DNA of 8,404 bases from Opitutales bacterium (GTDB taxonomy: Bacteria; Verrucomicrobiota; Verrucomicrobiia; Opitutales; Opitutaceae). Positions 1 through 6,304 of this stretch are shown here, in pieces. Where the stretch lies: contig JAJFLS010000603.1 of assembly GCA_021772595.1 (NCBI GenBank), forward strand, positions 1 to 8,404, in the 5' to 3' direction. Each line of letters opens with the position of its first letter. Positions within the stretch are counted from its first letter, which is position 1. The notes under the pieces are model-generated. The model had not been told where the DNA came from. It made no database searches and was given only the letters and a program-made list of their open reading frames with translations. Made by a program: the position numbers and the translations under genes.

Positions 1-378
1 ATGCATTTGCAGAGCGAGGAAGAGCGCCAGCACGCGATGAAGTTCTATCAGTATTTGGTTAACCGAGGCGGAGTGGCCCGGCTGCCTGCGATCGCCGAGC
101 CCGAATGGGAGTGGGGATCGATTATCGAGGTGTTCGAATCGAGCTTGGAGCAGGAGCGCGCGGTTACGCAGCATATTTACGATTTGTATAAGGTGGCTCA
201 GGACAAATCCGATTTCGCTACAGTTTCGTTTTTGAAGTGGTTCGTGGACGAGCAAGTCGAAGAAGAGAAGACTGTCTCCGACATGATCGACAAGCTGAAG
301 CTCGCGAAGGGAAATACGGATTCGCTCCTTCTTCTCGATCGGTATGCGATGGAGCGGAAAAGCGAAGAACCGGCCTAA
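1..378 (+). CDS. ftnA: Bacterial non-haem ferritin, 5' partial (C-terminal 125 residues)
   Basis: This is an iron-storage ferritin that oxidises Fe(II) at a di-iron centre and stores the mineral inside a cytoplasmic 24-mer. The visible part begins in helix B. By alignment from memory with E. coli FtnA, residues E7, E8 and H11 (in SEEERQH) match E49, E50 and H53. E52 matches E94. E84, Q85, E87 and E88 (in FVDEQVEEE) match E126, Q127, E129 and E130. All the ferroxidase and third-site ligands expected in this part are therefore present. NRGG at 21-24 is the usual B-C turn motif. Family members are about 165-170 residues long, so roughly 40-45 N-terminal residues, including the first ligand Glu, lie before the window. 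The ATG at position 1 is an internal Met, not the start. The gene stops 218 bases before flgB and is probably a separate transcription unit. Confidence 0.93.
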   Translation: MHLQSEEERQHAMKFYQYLVNRGGVARLPAIAEPEWEWGSIIEVFESSLEQERAVTQHIYDLYKVAQDKSDFATVSFLKWFVDEQVEEEKTVSDMIDKLKLAKGNTDSLLLLDRYAMERKSEEPA

Positions 379-452
379 GCGGGCTAAAGACGGTCGTCCT
401 GCGGTCGTTGTTCAAATGCCTGGTCCCTGAATCGCCTAGCGATCCAACGAAA

Positions 453-464
453 TCATTCGAATGA
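453..464. repeat. 12-bp perfect palindrome in the ferritin-flgB intergenic region
   Basis: TCATTCGAATGA is a perfect 12-bp palindrome with no spacer and a TTCGAA core. It lies about 132-143 bases upstream of the transcription start predicted from the sigma-54 element. Such a symmetrical site in a promoter region could bind a dimeric regulator. However, one perfect 12-bp palindrome is not very unlikely by chance in about 200 bases, and no known consensus was recognised. Confidence 0.35.
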
Positions 465-503
465 GGTAGGCAAGAAGTTCCGCCGTCCAGCTCAGGAACT
501 ACC

Positions 504-522
504 GTGGAAATATTTTTTCCAC
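504..522. promoter_or_regulatory. Inverted repeat, candidate activator binding site (or weak ferritin terminator)
   Basis: GTGGAAA (504-510) and TTTCCAC (516-522) form a perfect 7+7-bp inverted repeat around a 5-base AT spacer. The element lies about 75-92 bases upstream of the start predicted from the sigma-54 promoter, within the usual range for a bacterial enhancer-binding protein site. Flagellar sigma-54 promoters are normally driven by such activators (FlrC, FleR and FlgR types). The alternative is a weak intrinsic terminator for ferritin: the 7-bp stem is followed by TTTT at 523-526. The stem has only four G-C pairs and lies 125 bases past the ferritin stop, so I favour the regulatory reading, with low certainty. 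Confidence 0.4.
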
Positions 523-568
523 TTTTAATCCGTTGGTTTACAATGGGTTAAAAAAGATTATTCCCCTG

Positions 569-585
569 TAGGCACGTACCTTGCT
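569..585 (+). promoter_or_regulatory. Sigma-54 (RpoN) -24/-12 promoter of the flagellar operon
   Basis: The sequence TAGGCACGTACCTTGCT closely matches the sigma-54 consensus TGGCACG-N4-TTGCW. The invariant GG is at 571-572 and the invariant GC at 583-584, with exactly ten bases between them. The only departure in the core is A in place of the T before GG. The element directly precedes the first gene of the flagellar operon. Sigma-54 commonly controls rod and hook genes in polar-flagellate proteobacteria and in epsilonproteobacteria. Initiation about 12 bases past the GC would fall near 596-597, at the flgB ATG. An AT-rich stretch (about 509-563) separates it from the upstream inverted repeat and could help DNA bend. 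Confidence 0.8.
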
Positions 586-596
586 AGGCGCATGGC

Positions 597-980
597 ATGA
601 TCGATCAAATCATGGAGCGCGAAAATTACGTCCTAGCGAAAAAGTTGCTAGACGTTTCCCATGCGCGTCATCAGGCAATCTCGGCAAATCTGGCGAACGT
701 GGAGACGCCGGGATACAAGCGGACCGACCTCAAGGCGGACTTCGCCCAAGAACTGCAGAAATTAGCGAGCGGCAATGACGTTGAGAGCATCGCCCAGTAT
801 GAGGCGACATTCGAGAAGGACTTCAATTCCCCCAACGTCAGACCTGACGGCAACAACGTCCAGATGGATTCGGAGCTCCTGAAAATGAGCGAGAACGCGA
901 TGCAGTACGAATTTCTTACACAATACACGGCGAATTCGATGAAACGTATCAAAACCGCCATCACGGGCCGCGTCGTCTAG
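597..980 (+). CDS. flgB: Flagellar basal-body rod protein FlgB
   Basis: FlgB is a proximal rod subunit, exported by the flagellar type III system and assembled on the MS ring through FliE. The protein is 127 residues, near the usual 130-140. The N-terminal rod motif ANLANVETPGYK is at 30-41. The conserved C-terminal helix region starts with RPDGNNVQMDSE (82-93) and continues through KMSENAMQYEFLTQ (96-109). The ATG at 597 places the rod motif at the family's usual distance from the N-terminus. The internal ATG at 612 would shorten the first helix. No good Shine-Dalgarno precedes 597; only AGG at 586-588 is seen. The sigma-54 start falls at or next to this ATG, so translation may be leaderless. 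An out-of-frame ATG GCA TGA (592-600) overlaps the start codon. First gene of the operon. Confidence 0.95.
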   Translation: MIDQIMERENYVLAKKLLDVSHARHQAISANLANVETPGYKRTDLKADFAQELQKLASGNDVESIAQYEATFEKDFNSPNVRPDGNNVQMDSELLKMSENAMQYEFLTQYTANSMKRIKTAITGRVV

Positions 981-1006
981 GCGAATCAAAATAGGAGAGC
1001 GACATC

Positions 1007-1435
1007 ATGAATATAATGCCAGGACTTGAAAGCACTGCTTCCGCGCTATCCGCGGAAAAAGTGCGTTTGGATGTAATTGGGCAGAACATCGCCAATGCTC
1101 ACACGACCCGCGGACCGGACGGCAAGCCATACGCCCGTCAAATGGTGAGTTTCGAAGCGAAGCTGATGGAGCTCGGCACAAACTCCGAGGGCCAAAAAGT
1201 CATGGGGACTGGCGTTCAGGTCAAGTCGATCACGGCTGATACTAAAGCAGGTGAGCTCGTCTACAATCCCGGCCACCCGGACGCCGATGCGAAGGGAATG
1301 GTGCAGCTGCCAAATGTGAATTTGACCCATGAGATGGTCGACATGATTTCCGCGTCGCGAAGTTACGAAGCGAATCTTCAAGTCGTGAGAACTGCCAAGC
1401 AGATGGCTCAGAACGCCCTCCGAATGGGCCGATAA
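1007..1435 (+). CDS. flgC: Flagellar basal-body rod protein FlgC
   Basis: FlgC is the second proximal rod subunit, built with FlgB, FlgF and FlgG into the drive shaft across the periplasm. It is 142 residues, within the usual 134-150. The N-terminal rod motif RLDVIGQNIANAHT is at 20-33. The FlgC signature YNPGHPDAD is at 86-94 and PNVN at 102-105. The C-terminal EMVDMISASRSYEAN (109-123) is followed by the closing helix ending ALRMGR. The start is supported by an AGGAG Shine-Dalgarno at 993-997, nine bases before the ATG, one of the few clear ribosome sites in this operon. The gap after flgB is 26 bases. A second Met at codon 4 is less well placed. Confidence 0.96.
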   Translation: MNIMPGLESTASALSAEKVRLDVIGQNIANAHTTRGPDGKPYARQMVSFEAKLMELGTNSEGQKVMGTGVQVKSITADTKAGELVYNPGHPDADAKGMVQLPNVNLTHEMVDMISASRSYEANLQVVRTAKQMAQNALRMGR

Positions 1436-1468
1436 TCTCCCCGCCGCATTCATAATTAGACTACAGCA

Positions 1469-1813
1469 ATGATCGAATTGAATTCCAGTCTCGGAGCCAG
1501 CCAAGGTTTTAACCAGTCGCTGATCCAGCATCTGAAAACCAAGGAGACCTTTCAGCCAAAAGAGCTGGAGTCGCTTACGAAAGCCGCCCCTTCCGAATCG
1601 TTTGGGAACATGATCGGCGATCTCGTCAAAGACGTCGATAACAAGGGCAAGGTCGCTATGGAGGAGACCAATAAAATGCTCCTCGGCGAGACGGACAATA
1701 TTCACCAATCGATGATCGCGATGCAGGAGTCAGGACTCGCATTCACGATGCTAGTGGAAGTGCGCAACAAGCTGGTTCAGTCCTATCAGGAACTGATGAG
1801 AATGCCGGTGTAA
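1469..1813 (+). CDS. fliE: Flagellar hook-basal body complex protein FliE
   Basis: FliE is the small adaptor joining the FliF MS ring to the FlgB rod, and is among the first substrates of flagellar export. It is 114 residues, typical of the family. The conserved part begins near SFGNMIGDLV (44-53) and continues through the GETDNIHQSMIAMQESGLAF region (73-92). The FliE C-terminal signature VEVRNKLVQSYQELMRMPV (96-114) ends the protein. The first 40 residues are variable, as usual. No Shine-Dalgarno is visible before the ATG (preceding bases AGACTACAGCA), so initiation may depend on an unstructured leader or on reinitiation from flgC 33 bases upstream. The neighbours flgC and fliF match the usual order. 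Confidence 0.95.
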   Translation: MIELNSSLGASQGFNQSLIQHLKTKETFQPKELESLTKAAPSESFGNMIGDLVKDVDNKGKVAMEETNKMLLGETDNIHQSMIAMQESGLAFTMLVEVRNKLVQSYQELMRMPV

Positions 1814-1835
1814 CGATTTTTCGGTAACTTAATAA

Positions 1836-3398
1836 ATGGGATTCATGGATCAATTTAAAGAGCTTTGGCAGCCTCTTGGGGCCAATCAGAAAATTTCGCT
1901 TATTCTCGCTTCGGGCTTGGTTGTCCTGGCGATGATCGCGTTGATGATTTGGGCAGGGCAGCCGAATATGCAGCTCCTGTATGGAAATCTGGATGCGGAA
2001 GAGGCCGGAGAAATCGCCGATAAACTCGAGCAAATGGGCGTCAAGGTCGAAACGGGAAAGAATGGAAATTCGATTTACGTCGAGGGGAGCAGAGTCCATC
2101 GTCTACGTTGGGAATTGGCCGCGGAAGGCATGGTTCCTTCGGGGAATGGGCCGGGATTCGAACTGTTCGACCAGGGTAGCTTTGGCATCAGCGACTTTGT
2201 CCAACGTACAAACTATTTAAGAGCAATTAAGGGCGAACTCGAACGAACGATCACCCAATTCAGTGGTGTGCGTTCTGCTCGTGTAATGGTCGTGATGCCG
2301 GAAAACCGAATCATCGTGACCAGCGAAGGAAGAGAGACCGCTACGGCGTCTGTATTTGTGGATACGAATGGCGGGATGACTTTGTCCGCTGTGAATTCGA
2401 TACGGCATTTGGTTGCGAATTCGATTCAGGGTTTGAATGTCAATGATGTGGTAGTCGTGGATAGCGCCGGTACGGTGCTCAGCGAAGAATTGAGGGGCGA
2501 TGGCCTAAATGGCGGGCTTTCCAACGACGCGATTCGTTACCGGAAAGGACTTGAAGTCTACTTTACCAACAAGGTCCAATCGATGCTCGACCGAGTGCTG
2601 GGAAGTAACCAGTCGGAAGTGCTTGTTGCAGTCGATATTGACACGTCATCCGTTCAGACGACGCAGGAGACTTTCGAGCCAGAAGGCGTGCTTCGCTCGG
2701 TAGTTACTGATGAGAAGAAAATGTTGGAGCAGGAAACGAGCGGCGGTGGGAATAGTGCCGCGGGAGTGGCTTCGAATTTACCGGATCCGGCGAGCGGTTC
2801 GGAAGGAACTGTCATGAGTCGAGAGGATTCTACGGAACAGAAAACGCAGAATTACGAAATTGGAAAAGTAGTTAGCAATCGTGTCCAAAGTCCAGGTACG
2901 ATCCGTCGATTGACGGCGTCGTTGCTGGTTTCTAAGCGGCTCGACGCCAATGGTTCTCCGATAGATCGGACGGTTGAGGAAATTCAGCGTCTGCGTCAGA
3001 TCGTGGTCAACGCGTTGGGAATCGACTTGAAGGACGACCAGACTTATGAAGAGCTCGTCACCGTTACGGAAATGACATTCGCTCCAGATCCGTATTTGGT
3101 CCAAACTGAAACCCTCCAAAAAGAAGTCGATTTCCAGAAGTGGGTGGAATACGGCAAGAGCATCGGAGGCATCGTTTTGGGAATCGGTGTAATCGTGTTC
3201 TTCCTGCAGATGCTTAAGAAGAATAAGCCCGAACAAATTTCGATCGAAGTTCTTCAACCAGAACAAGTACTCCAAAACAGAAAGCTTGAAGAGAACGGCA
3301 CTGTAACACCGGAAATGCTCAATGAGCTGATTCGCCAGAAGCCCGCCAACATTGGAGTGACTTTGCGCGAATGGATCGGCGAACCCGAAGGTAGATAA
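1836..3398 (+). CDS. fliF: Flagellar MS-ring protein FliF
   Basis: FliF builds the MS ring in the inner membrane, the base for the rod, the export gate and the FliG rotor. It is 520 residues, slightly short of the common 530-570. The first membrane segment is about 21-40. The YscJ/FliF ring-building motifs follow: RBM1 at about 46-112 (from LLYGNLDAEEAGEI) and RBM2 at about 123-215 (with RTNYLRAIKGELERTI and SARVMVVMPE). RBM3 is at about 228-415, interrupted by a Gly/Ser-rich insert near 300-325. The second membrane segment is about 443-460. The C-terminal FliG-binding helices end with ELIRQKPANIGVTLREWI (497-514). The start has no Shine-Dalgarno (ACTTAATAA precedes the ATG). An in-frame ATG at 1845 (Met4) is an alternative. 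fliG follows after five bases. Confidence 0.97.
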   Translation: MGFMDQFKELWQPLGANQKISLILASGLVVLAMIALMIWAGQPNMQLLYGNLDAEEAGEIADKLEQMGVKVETGKNGNSIYVEGSRVHRLRWELAAEGMVPSGNGPGFELFDQGSFGISDFVQRTNYLRAIKGELERTITQFSGVRSARVMVVMPENRIIVTSEGRETATASVFVDTNGGMTLSAVNSIRHLVANSIQGLNVNDVVVVDSAGTVLSEELRGDGLNGGLSNDAIRYRKGLEVYFTNKVQSMLDRVLGSNQSEVLVAVDIDTSSVQTTQETFEPEGVLRSVVTDEKKMLEQETSGGGNSAAGVASNLPDPASGSEGTVMSREDSTEQKTQNYEIGKVVSNRVQSPGTIRRLTASLLVSKRLDANGSPIDRTVEEIQRLRQIVVNALGIDLKDDQTYEELVTVTEMTFAPDPYLVQTETLQKEVDFQKWVEYGKSIGGIVLGIGVIVFFLQMLKKNKPEQISIEVLQPEQVLQNRKLEENGTVTPEMLNELIRQKPANIGVTLREWIGEPEGR

Positions 3399-3403
3399 TC
3401 GAC

Positions 3404-4411
3404 ATGGCTGGAACATACGAAAAACTTTCGCGTACTCAAAAGCTGGCGACCTTTCTAATCGTCATTGGCCCGGAAGCGGCAGCCCATGTGCTGAAAGAGT
3501 TCGAGGACGATGAGATCGAGATCATCTGCAGAGAGATGACGGAAATTACGTCGATTGAGGAAGAGGATCAAAAGCGTTCGATGGAAGAATTTTCGGGCGT
3601 GATTCTCTCAAGTTACAGCTCGTTGCTCGGAGGGCCGTTCTACACTCGCAAAGCGCTGGAGATCGCCAAGGGCGACTTCAAGGCGAGCAGCATTCTCGAG
3701 CGCATCGCTCCGACAAGCAACTCCGCTGAGGTGATCAAAGAGATCGAGCAGATGGAGCCGCCACAAATTTTCAATATGATCAAGACCGAGCAGTCCCAGA
3801 CGATCGCCTTTGTGCTTTCGTATCTGGATAACGACAAGGCCGGTCCGATTCTGGGGATGTTCAATCAGGAAGTTCGCGAGGAAGTCATCGAACGATTGGG
3901 GATGCTCGAACCGACGTCACTTGAGATTATCAATAAGGTAGCGAACTCGCTGAGCAAGAATTTGGATACGGGCGGCAAGGTGACGATGAATCGCAGCGGC
4001 GGTGTTCGCATGGTTGCCGAATTGCTCAATACTTTGGAGAAGGAAGACAGCAAGTCGATCCTCGCGAATATCGAAGAGCGCAATCCCACTTTGGGTTCGG
4101 AGATTCGAAAGAAGATGTTCAGCTTCGACGACCTCATTCGCCTGGAGCTTCCGGATCTGCAGCGTATCATGCGCGAAGTCGATTCGGGCGATTTGACGAT
4201 CGCGCTCAAGTCGGCTTCCGATACGCTTCGCGATTTTATCATGCAAGCGGTTTCCAAGCGTGCTGCGGAGACTTTAATGGAAGAACTGGAGATGATGGGT
4301 CCGGTGAAATTGACGGAAGTCGAGGCCGCCCAGGAACGCGTCATTCAAGTCGTTCGAAGATTGGAAGAACAGGAGGAGATCAGCTTAGATGGTGGCAGCC
4401 AGACAGTCTAA
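3404..4411 (+). CDS. fliG: Flagellar motor switch protein FliG
   Basis: FliG forms the rotor ring on FliF, receives torque from the stator and binds FliM. It is 335 residues, the usual length. The N domain (about 5-105) begins LSRTQKLATFLIVIG and contacts the FliF C-terminus. The middle domain (about 108-190) normally carries EHPQ for FliM binding; here it reads EQSQ (129-132). A GGV motif (199-201) precedes the armadillo part, and the hinge MFSF (238-241) replaces the common MFVF. The torque helix keeps the charge pattern: K269, R286, E293, E294 and K302 align with E. coli K264, R281, D288, D289 and R297, all offset by five. Its last 23 bases overlap fliH. GAAGG at 3387-3391 is a possible, somewhat distant Shine-Dalgarno. 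Confidence 0.97.
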   Translation: MAGTYEKLSRTQKLATFLIVIGPEAAAHVLKEFEDDEIEIICREMTEITSIEEEDQKRSMEEFSGVILSSYSSLLGGPFYTRKALEIAKGDFKASSILERIAPTSNSAEVIKEIEQMEPPQIFNMIKTEQSQTIAFVLSYLDNDKAGPILGMFNQEVREEVIERLGMLEPTSLEIINKVANSLSKNLDTGGKVTMNRSGGVRMVAELLNTLEKEDSKSILANIEERNPTLGSEIRKKMFSFDDLIRLELPDLQRIMREVDSGDLTIALKSASDTLRDFIMQAVSKRAAETLMEELEMMGPVKLTEVEAAQERVIQVVRRLEEQEEISLDGGSQTV

Positions 4412-4982
4412 AAACGAGCTGCGTCTCATCGAGCCATTGGCCGGCGTTTCCATTGTATACGATGGAGCCGAGCGAATCGCGGCCAGAGATCATGAGACGG
4501 GAAAGGATGATTCGTATCGGAAAGGGTATGACGAGGCGAGTTCCCAATACAATCAGCAGATTCTGGAATTCAGAAACGATGTTAACGCGTTGAGAGAAAG
4601 CACACTATCCGCGCTGGAGGAGAAATTCAGCGTAATCGTGGGCGAAGCTAGGGAGGCGCTCATGGCGTTGACCTACGAATGCGTCGGTCGGACGCTCGGT
4701 GGGCTGGAGATAAATCCCGAGATCGTCCAATCTGTCGTGAATTCTATTATCGAGGAATCCGGTTTGGACGAAGAGAAAATGGAGATCCGTCTCCATCCTT
4801 TGGATATCGAATTACTCGTGGAGTTTGAGAACGAGCTTAAGGCGAAGCATCCGCGTTTGACCTTTGTTGAAGACGAAACCTTGAAGAGAGGCGATTGCCT
4901 TTTGAGCAGTCGGTTCGGAAAGGTCGACGGACTGCTTTCGACAAAAATGGAACGGCTTAAGGATGGCCTGAAGCCGAGTTGA
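4389..4982 (+). CDS. fliH: Flagellar assembly protein FliH, regulator of the export ATPase
   Basis: FliH is a cytoplasmic dimer that binds the N-terminus of the FliI ATPase, restrains its activity and links it to the C ring. It is 197 residues, somewhat shorter than the Salmonella protein (about 235). The N-terminus (1-40) is variable and lacks the Trp-containing motif seen in Salmonella. A helical, probably coiled-coil stretch spans about 42-100. The C-terminal FliH/YscL domain is clear: IRLHPLDIELL at 133-143 and DETLKRGDCLLSSRFGKVDG at 162-181, the family's D-x-x-x-x-x-G-x-C and FG-x-VD pattern. The start overlaps fliG by 23 bases, with AGGAGG at 4371-4376 about 12 bases upstream. Its TGA shares one base with the fliI ATG. 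Confidence 0.9.
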   Translation: MVAARQSKNELRLIEPLAGVSIVYDGAERIAARDHETGKDDSYRKGYDEASSQYNQQILEFRNDVNALRESTLSALEEKFSVIVGEAREALMALTYECVGRTLGGLEINPEIVQSVVNSIIEESGLDEEKMEIRLHPLDIELLVEFENELKAKHPRLTFVEDETLKRGDCLLSSRFGKVDGLLSTKMERLKDGLKPS

Positions 4983-6304
4983 TGAATCGATTACTTCCAG
5001 ATTGGGCGGCTGACATCGGCCTTCGCGCTGAAACAACGGATACAGTTTCCCGTTTGGGAAAGGTCGTCCAAGTCGCGGGACTCGTTATCGAGTCGGAGGG
5101 ACCGCAAGCGAGTTTGGGCGACGTGTGCGATATCGTCTCGCCAAATTCCGATCTGAAAATTCATGCCGAAGTGGTTGGGTTTCGCGACCATAGAATTTTA
5201 CTAATGCCTCTCGAAGATATGGAAGGCGTGCATCCCGGTTGCCAGGTGCGGCTCGGTGCTGGACTTAGACGAGTGCCTGTTGGACAAGAGGTACTCGGGC
5301 GCGTATTGGATGGATTGGGTAAGCCGATCGACGGTTTCGGCCCTATTCGCTATCGTGAGGAAAGCTCAGGAAACCAGAGAATTCCCAACCCGTTGCTGCG
5401 TAGGCGAATCACTGATACGTTCGAGACAGGCGTGAAGGCTATCGATCTATTTAGTCCTGTCGGCGTGGGCCAACGTCTCGGAGTATTCGCGGGAAGCGGC
5501 GTCGGCAAATCGACCTTGATGGGCATGCTTGCCCGAGGATCGGACGCGGATGTCAATGTGATAGCGCTCGTTGGCGAACGTGGCCGTGAGTTACGGGAAT
5601 TTATTGAAAAGGACCTAGGCCCTCAGGGCATGAGGAAAACGGTTGTTGTGGTTGCCACTTCGGACCAGTCCGCTCCTTTGCGCTTACGAGCGGCGAGCTT
5701 GGCGACTTCCATCGCGGAGAATTTTCGGGAATCCGGCAAGAAAGTGCTGTTTCTGATGGACTCCGTTACACGGTACGCGATGGCCCAGCGCGAAGTGGGG
5801 CTGGCGATTGGAGAACCTCCCGCGAGTCGGGGATATACGCCGTCGGTTTTCTCGAAGCTGCCCAAGTTGCTGGAACGCTCAGGAAATTCCGAGAATGGAT
5901 CCATCACCGCATTTTATACGGTATTGGTTGAAGGTGATGATTTGAACGAGCCCGTTTCGGATGCAGTAAGAGGTATTCTAGACGGGCATATCGTGCTTTC
6001 GCGTCGCTTGGCGACTGCCAACCATTTCCCGGCAATCGATGTGCTCGAAAGCATCAGTCGTTTGATTAACGACGTCTCTTCTGAAGAAGAAATAGAGATA
6101 GCCAGTTCTGCCCGAGACTATTTATCCTTGTACCGAAAAAATGAGGACATCATCAACCTTGGAGCGTATTCCAAAGGGGCCAACCAGCGAATCGACAACG
6201 CCATTCTAGTGAATGATCGATTGATGAGTTTGCTTAAGCAGAGCTATAAGGATCATGTTTCGAGGACTGACGCATTTGCTCAACTTTCGGAGGCTCTCAA
6301 ATGA
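4982..6304 (+). CDS. fliI: Flagellum-specific ATPase FliI
   Basis: FliI is the hexameric ATPase of flagellar export, homologous to F1-beta, and helps unfold and deliver substrates to the FlhA/FlhB gate. Counting from the ATG at 4982 it has 440 residues, the usual size. The Walker A loop AGSGVGKST is at 170-178 with Lys176. The catalytic GER is at 198-200 (Glu199), Walker B VLFLMD at 255-260, and the ATPase alpha/beta signature PAIDVLESIS at 350-359. The N-terminal beta-barrel domain is about 20-90. A TTG at 4979 just upstream, in frame, would add one residue. I prefer the ATG, which overlaps the fliH TGA by one base (TGATG), typical of translational coupling. No close Shine-Dalgarno is present. 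The 3' end overlaps fliJ by four bases. Confidence 0.97.
   Translation: MNRLLPDWAADIGLRAETTDTVSRLGKVVQVAGLVIESEGPQASLGDVCDIVSPNSDLKIHAEVVGFRDHRILLMPLEDMEGVHPGCQVRLGAGLRRVPVGQEVLGRVLDGLGKPIDGFGPIRYREESSGNQRIPNPLLRRRITDTFETGVKAIDLFSPVGVGQRLGVFAGSGVGKSTLMGMLARGSDADVNVIALVGERGRELREFIEKDLGPQGMRKTVVVVATSDQSAPLRLRAASLATSIAENFRESGKKVLFLMDSVTRYAMAQREVGLAIGEPPASRGYTPSVFSKLPKLLERSGNSENGSITAFYTVLVEGDDLNEPVSDAVRGILDGHIVLSRRLATANHFPAIDVLESISRLINDVSSEEEIEIASSARDYLSLYRKNEDIINLGAYSKGANQRIDNAILVNDRLMSLLKQSYKDHVSRTDAFAQLSEALK

Noticed and set aside
391..408. Direct repeat CGGTCGT twice, 11 bases apart, after the ferritin stop
   Set aside because: Two 7-base copies are easily expected by chance and no further copies are seen in the gap.
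431..443. Small hairpin ATCGC-CTA-GCGAT as a ferritin terminator
   Set aside because: The stem has only five pairs and is not followed by a T run, so it is not a credible intrinsic terminator.
534..562. Possible sigma-70 promoter, TTGGTT and GATTAT with 17-base spacing
   Set aside because: Only 3/6 and 4/6 consensus matches in an AT-rich stretch. The sigma-54 element just downstream is far stronger.
1046..1708. 220-residue open frame on the - strand opposite flgC and fliE
   Set aside because: It lies antisense to two certain flagellar genes, crosses their boundary and shows no recognisable family. It is a codon-bias shadow.
2393..2425. Repeated GAATTCGAT within fliF
   Set aside because: The copies are 24 bases apart, in frame, and encode Asn-Ser-Ile twice in the RBM2 region of FliF. 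This is explained by the protein sequence.
2778..3416. 212-residue open frame on the - strand opposite the fliF 3' half
   Set aside because: It is fully covered by the FliF coding region, including its second membrane segment and FliG-binding end. No domain is recognisable in the antisense product.
3865..4344. 159-residue open frame on the - strand opposite fliG
   Set aside because: It is a Ser/Arg-rich low-complexity translation typical of the reverse complement of a Glu/Ile-rich gene, with no independent support.
4979..4981. TTG as the start of fliI
   Set aside because: It adds only one residue and has no ribosome site. The ATG at 4982 overlapping the fliH stop is the more usual arrangement.
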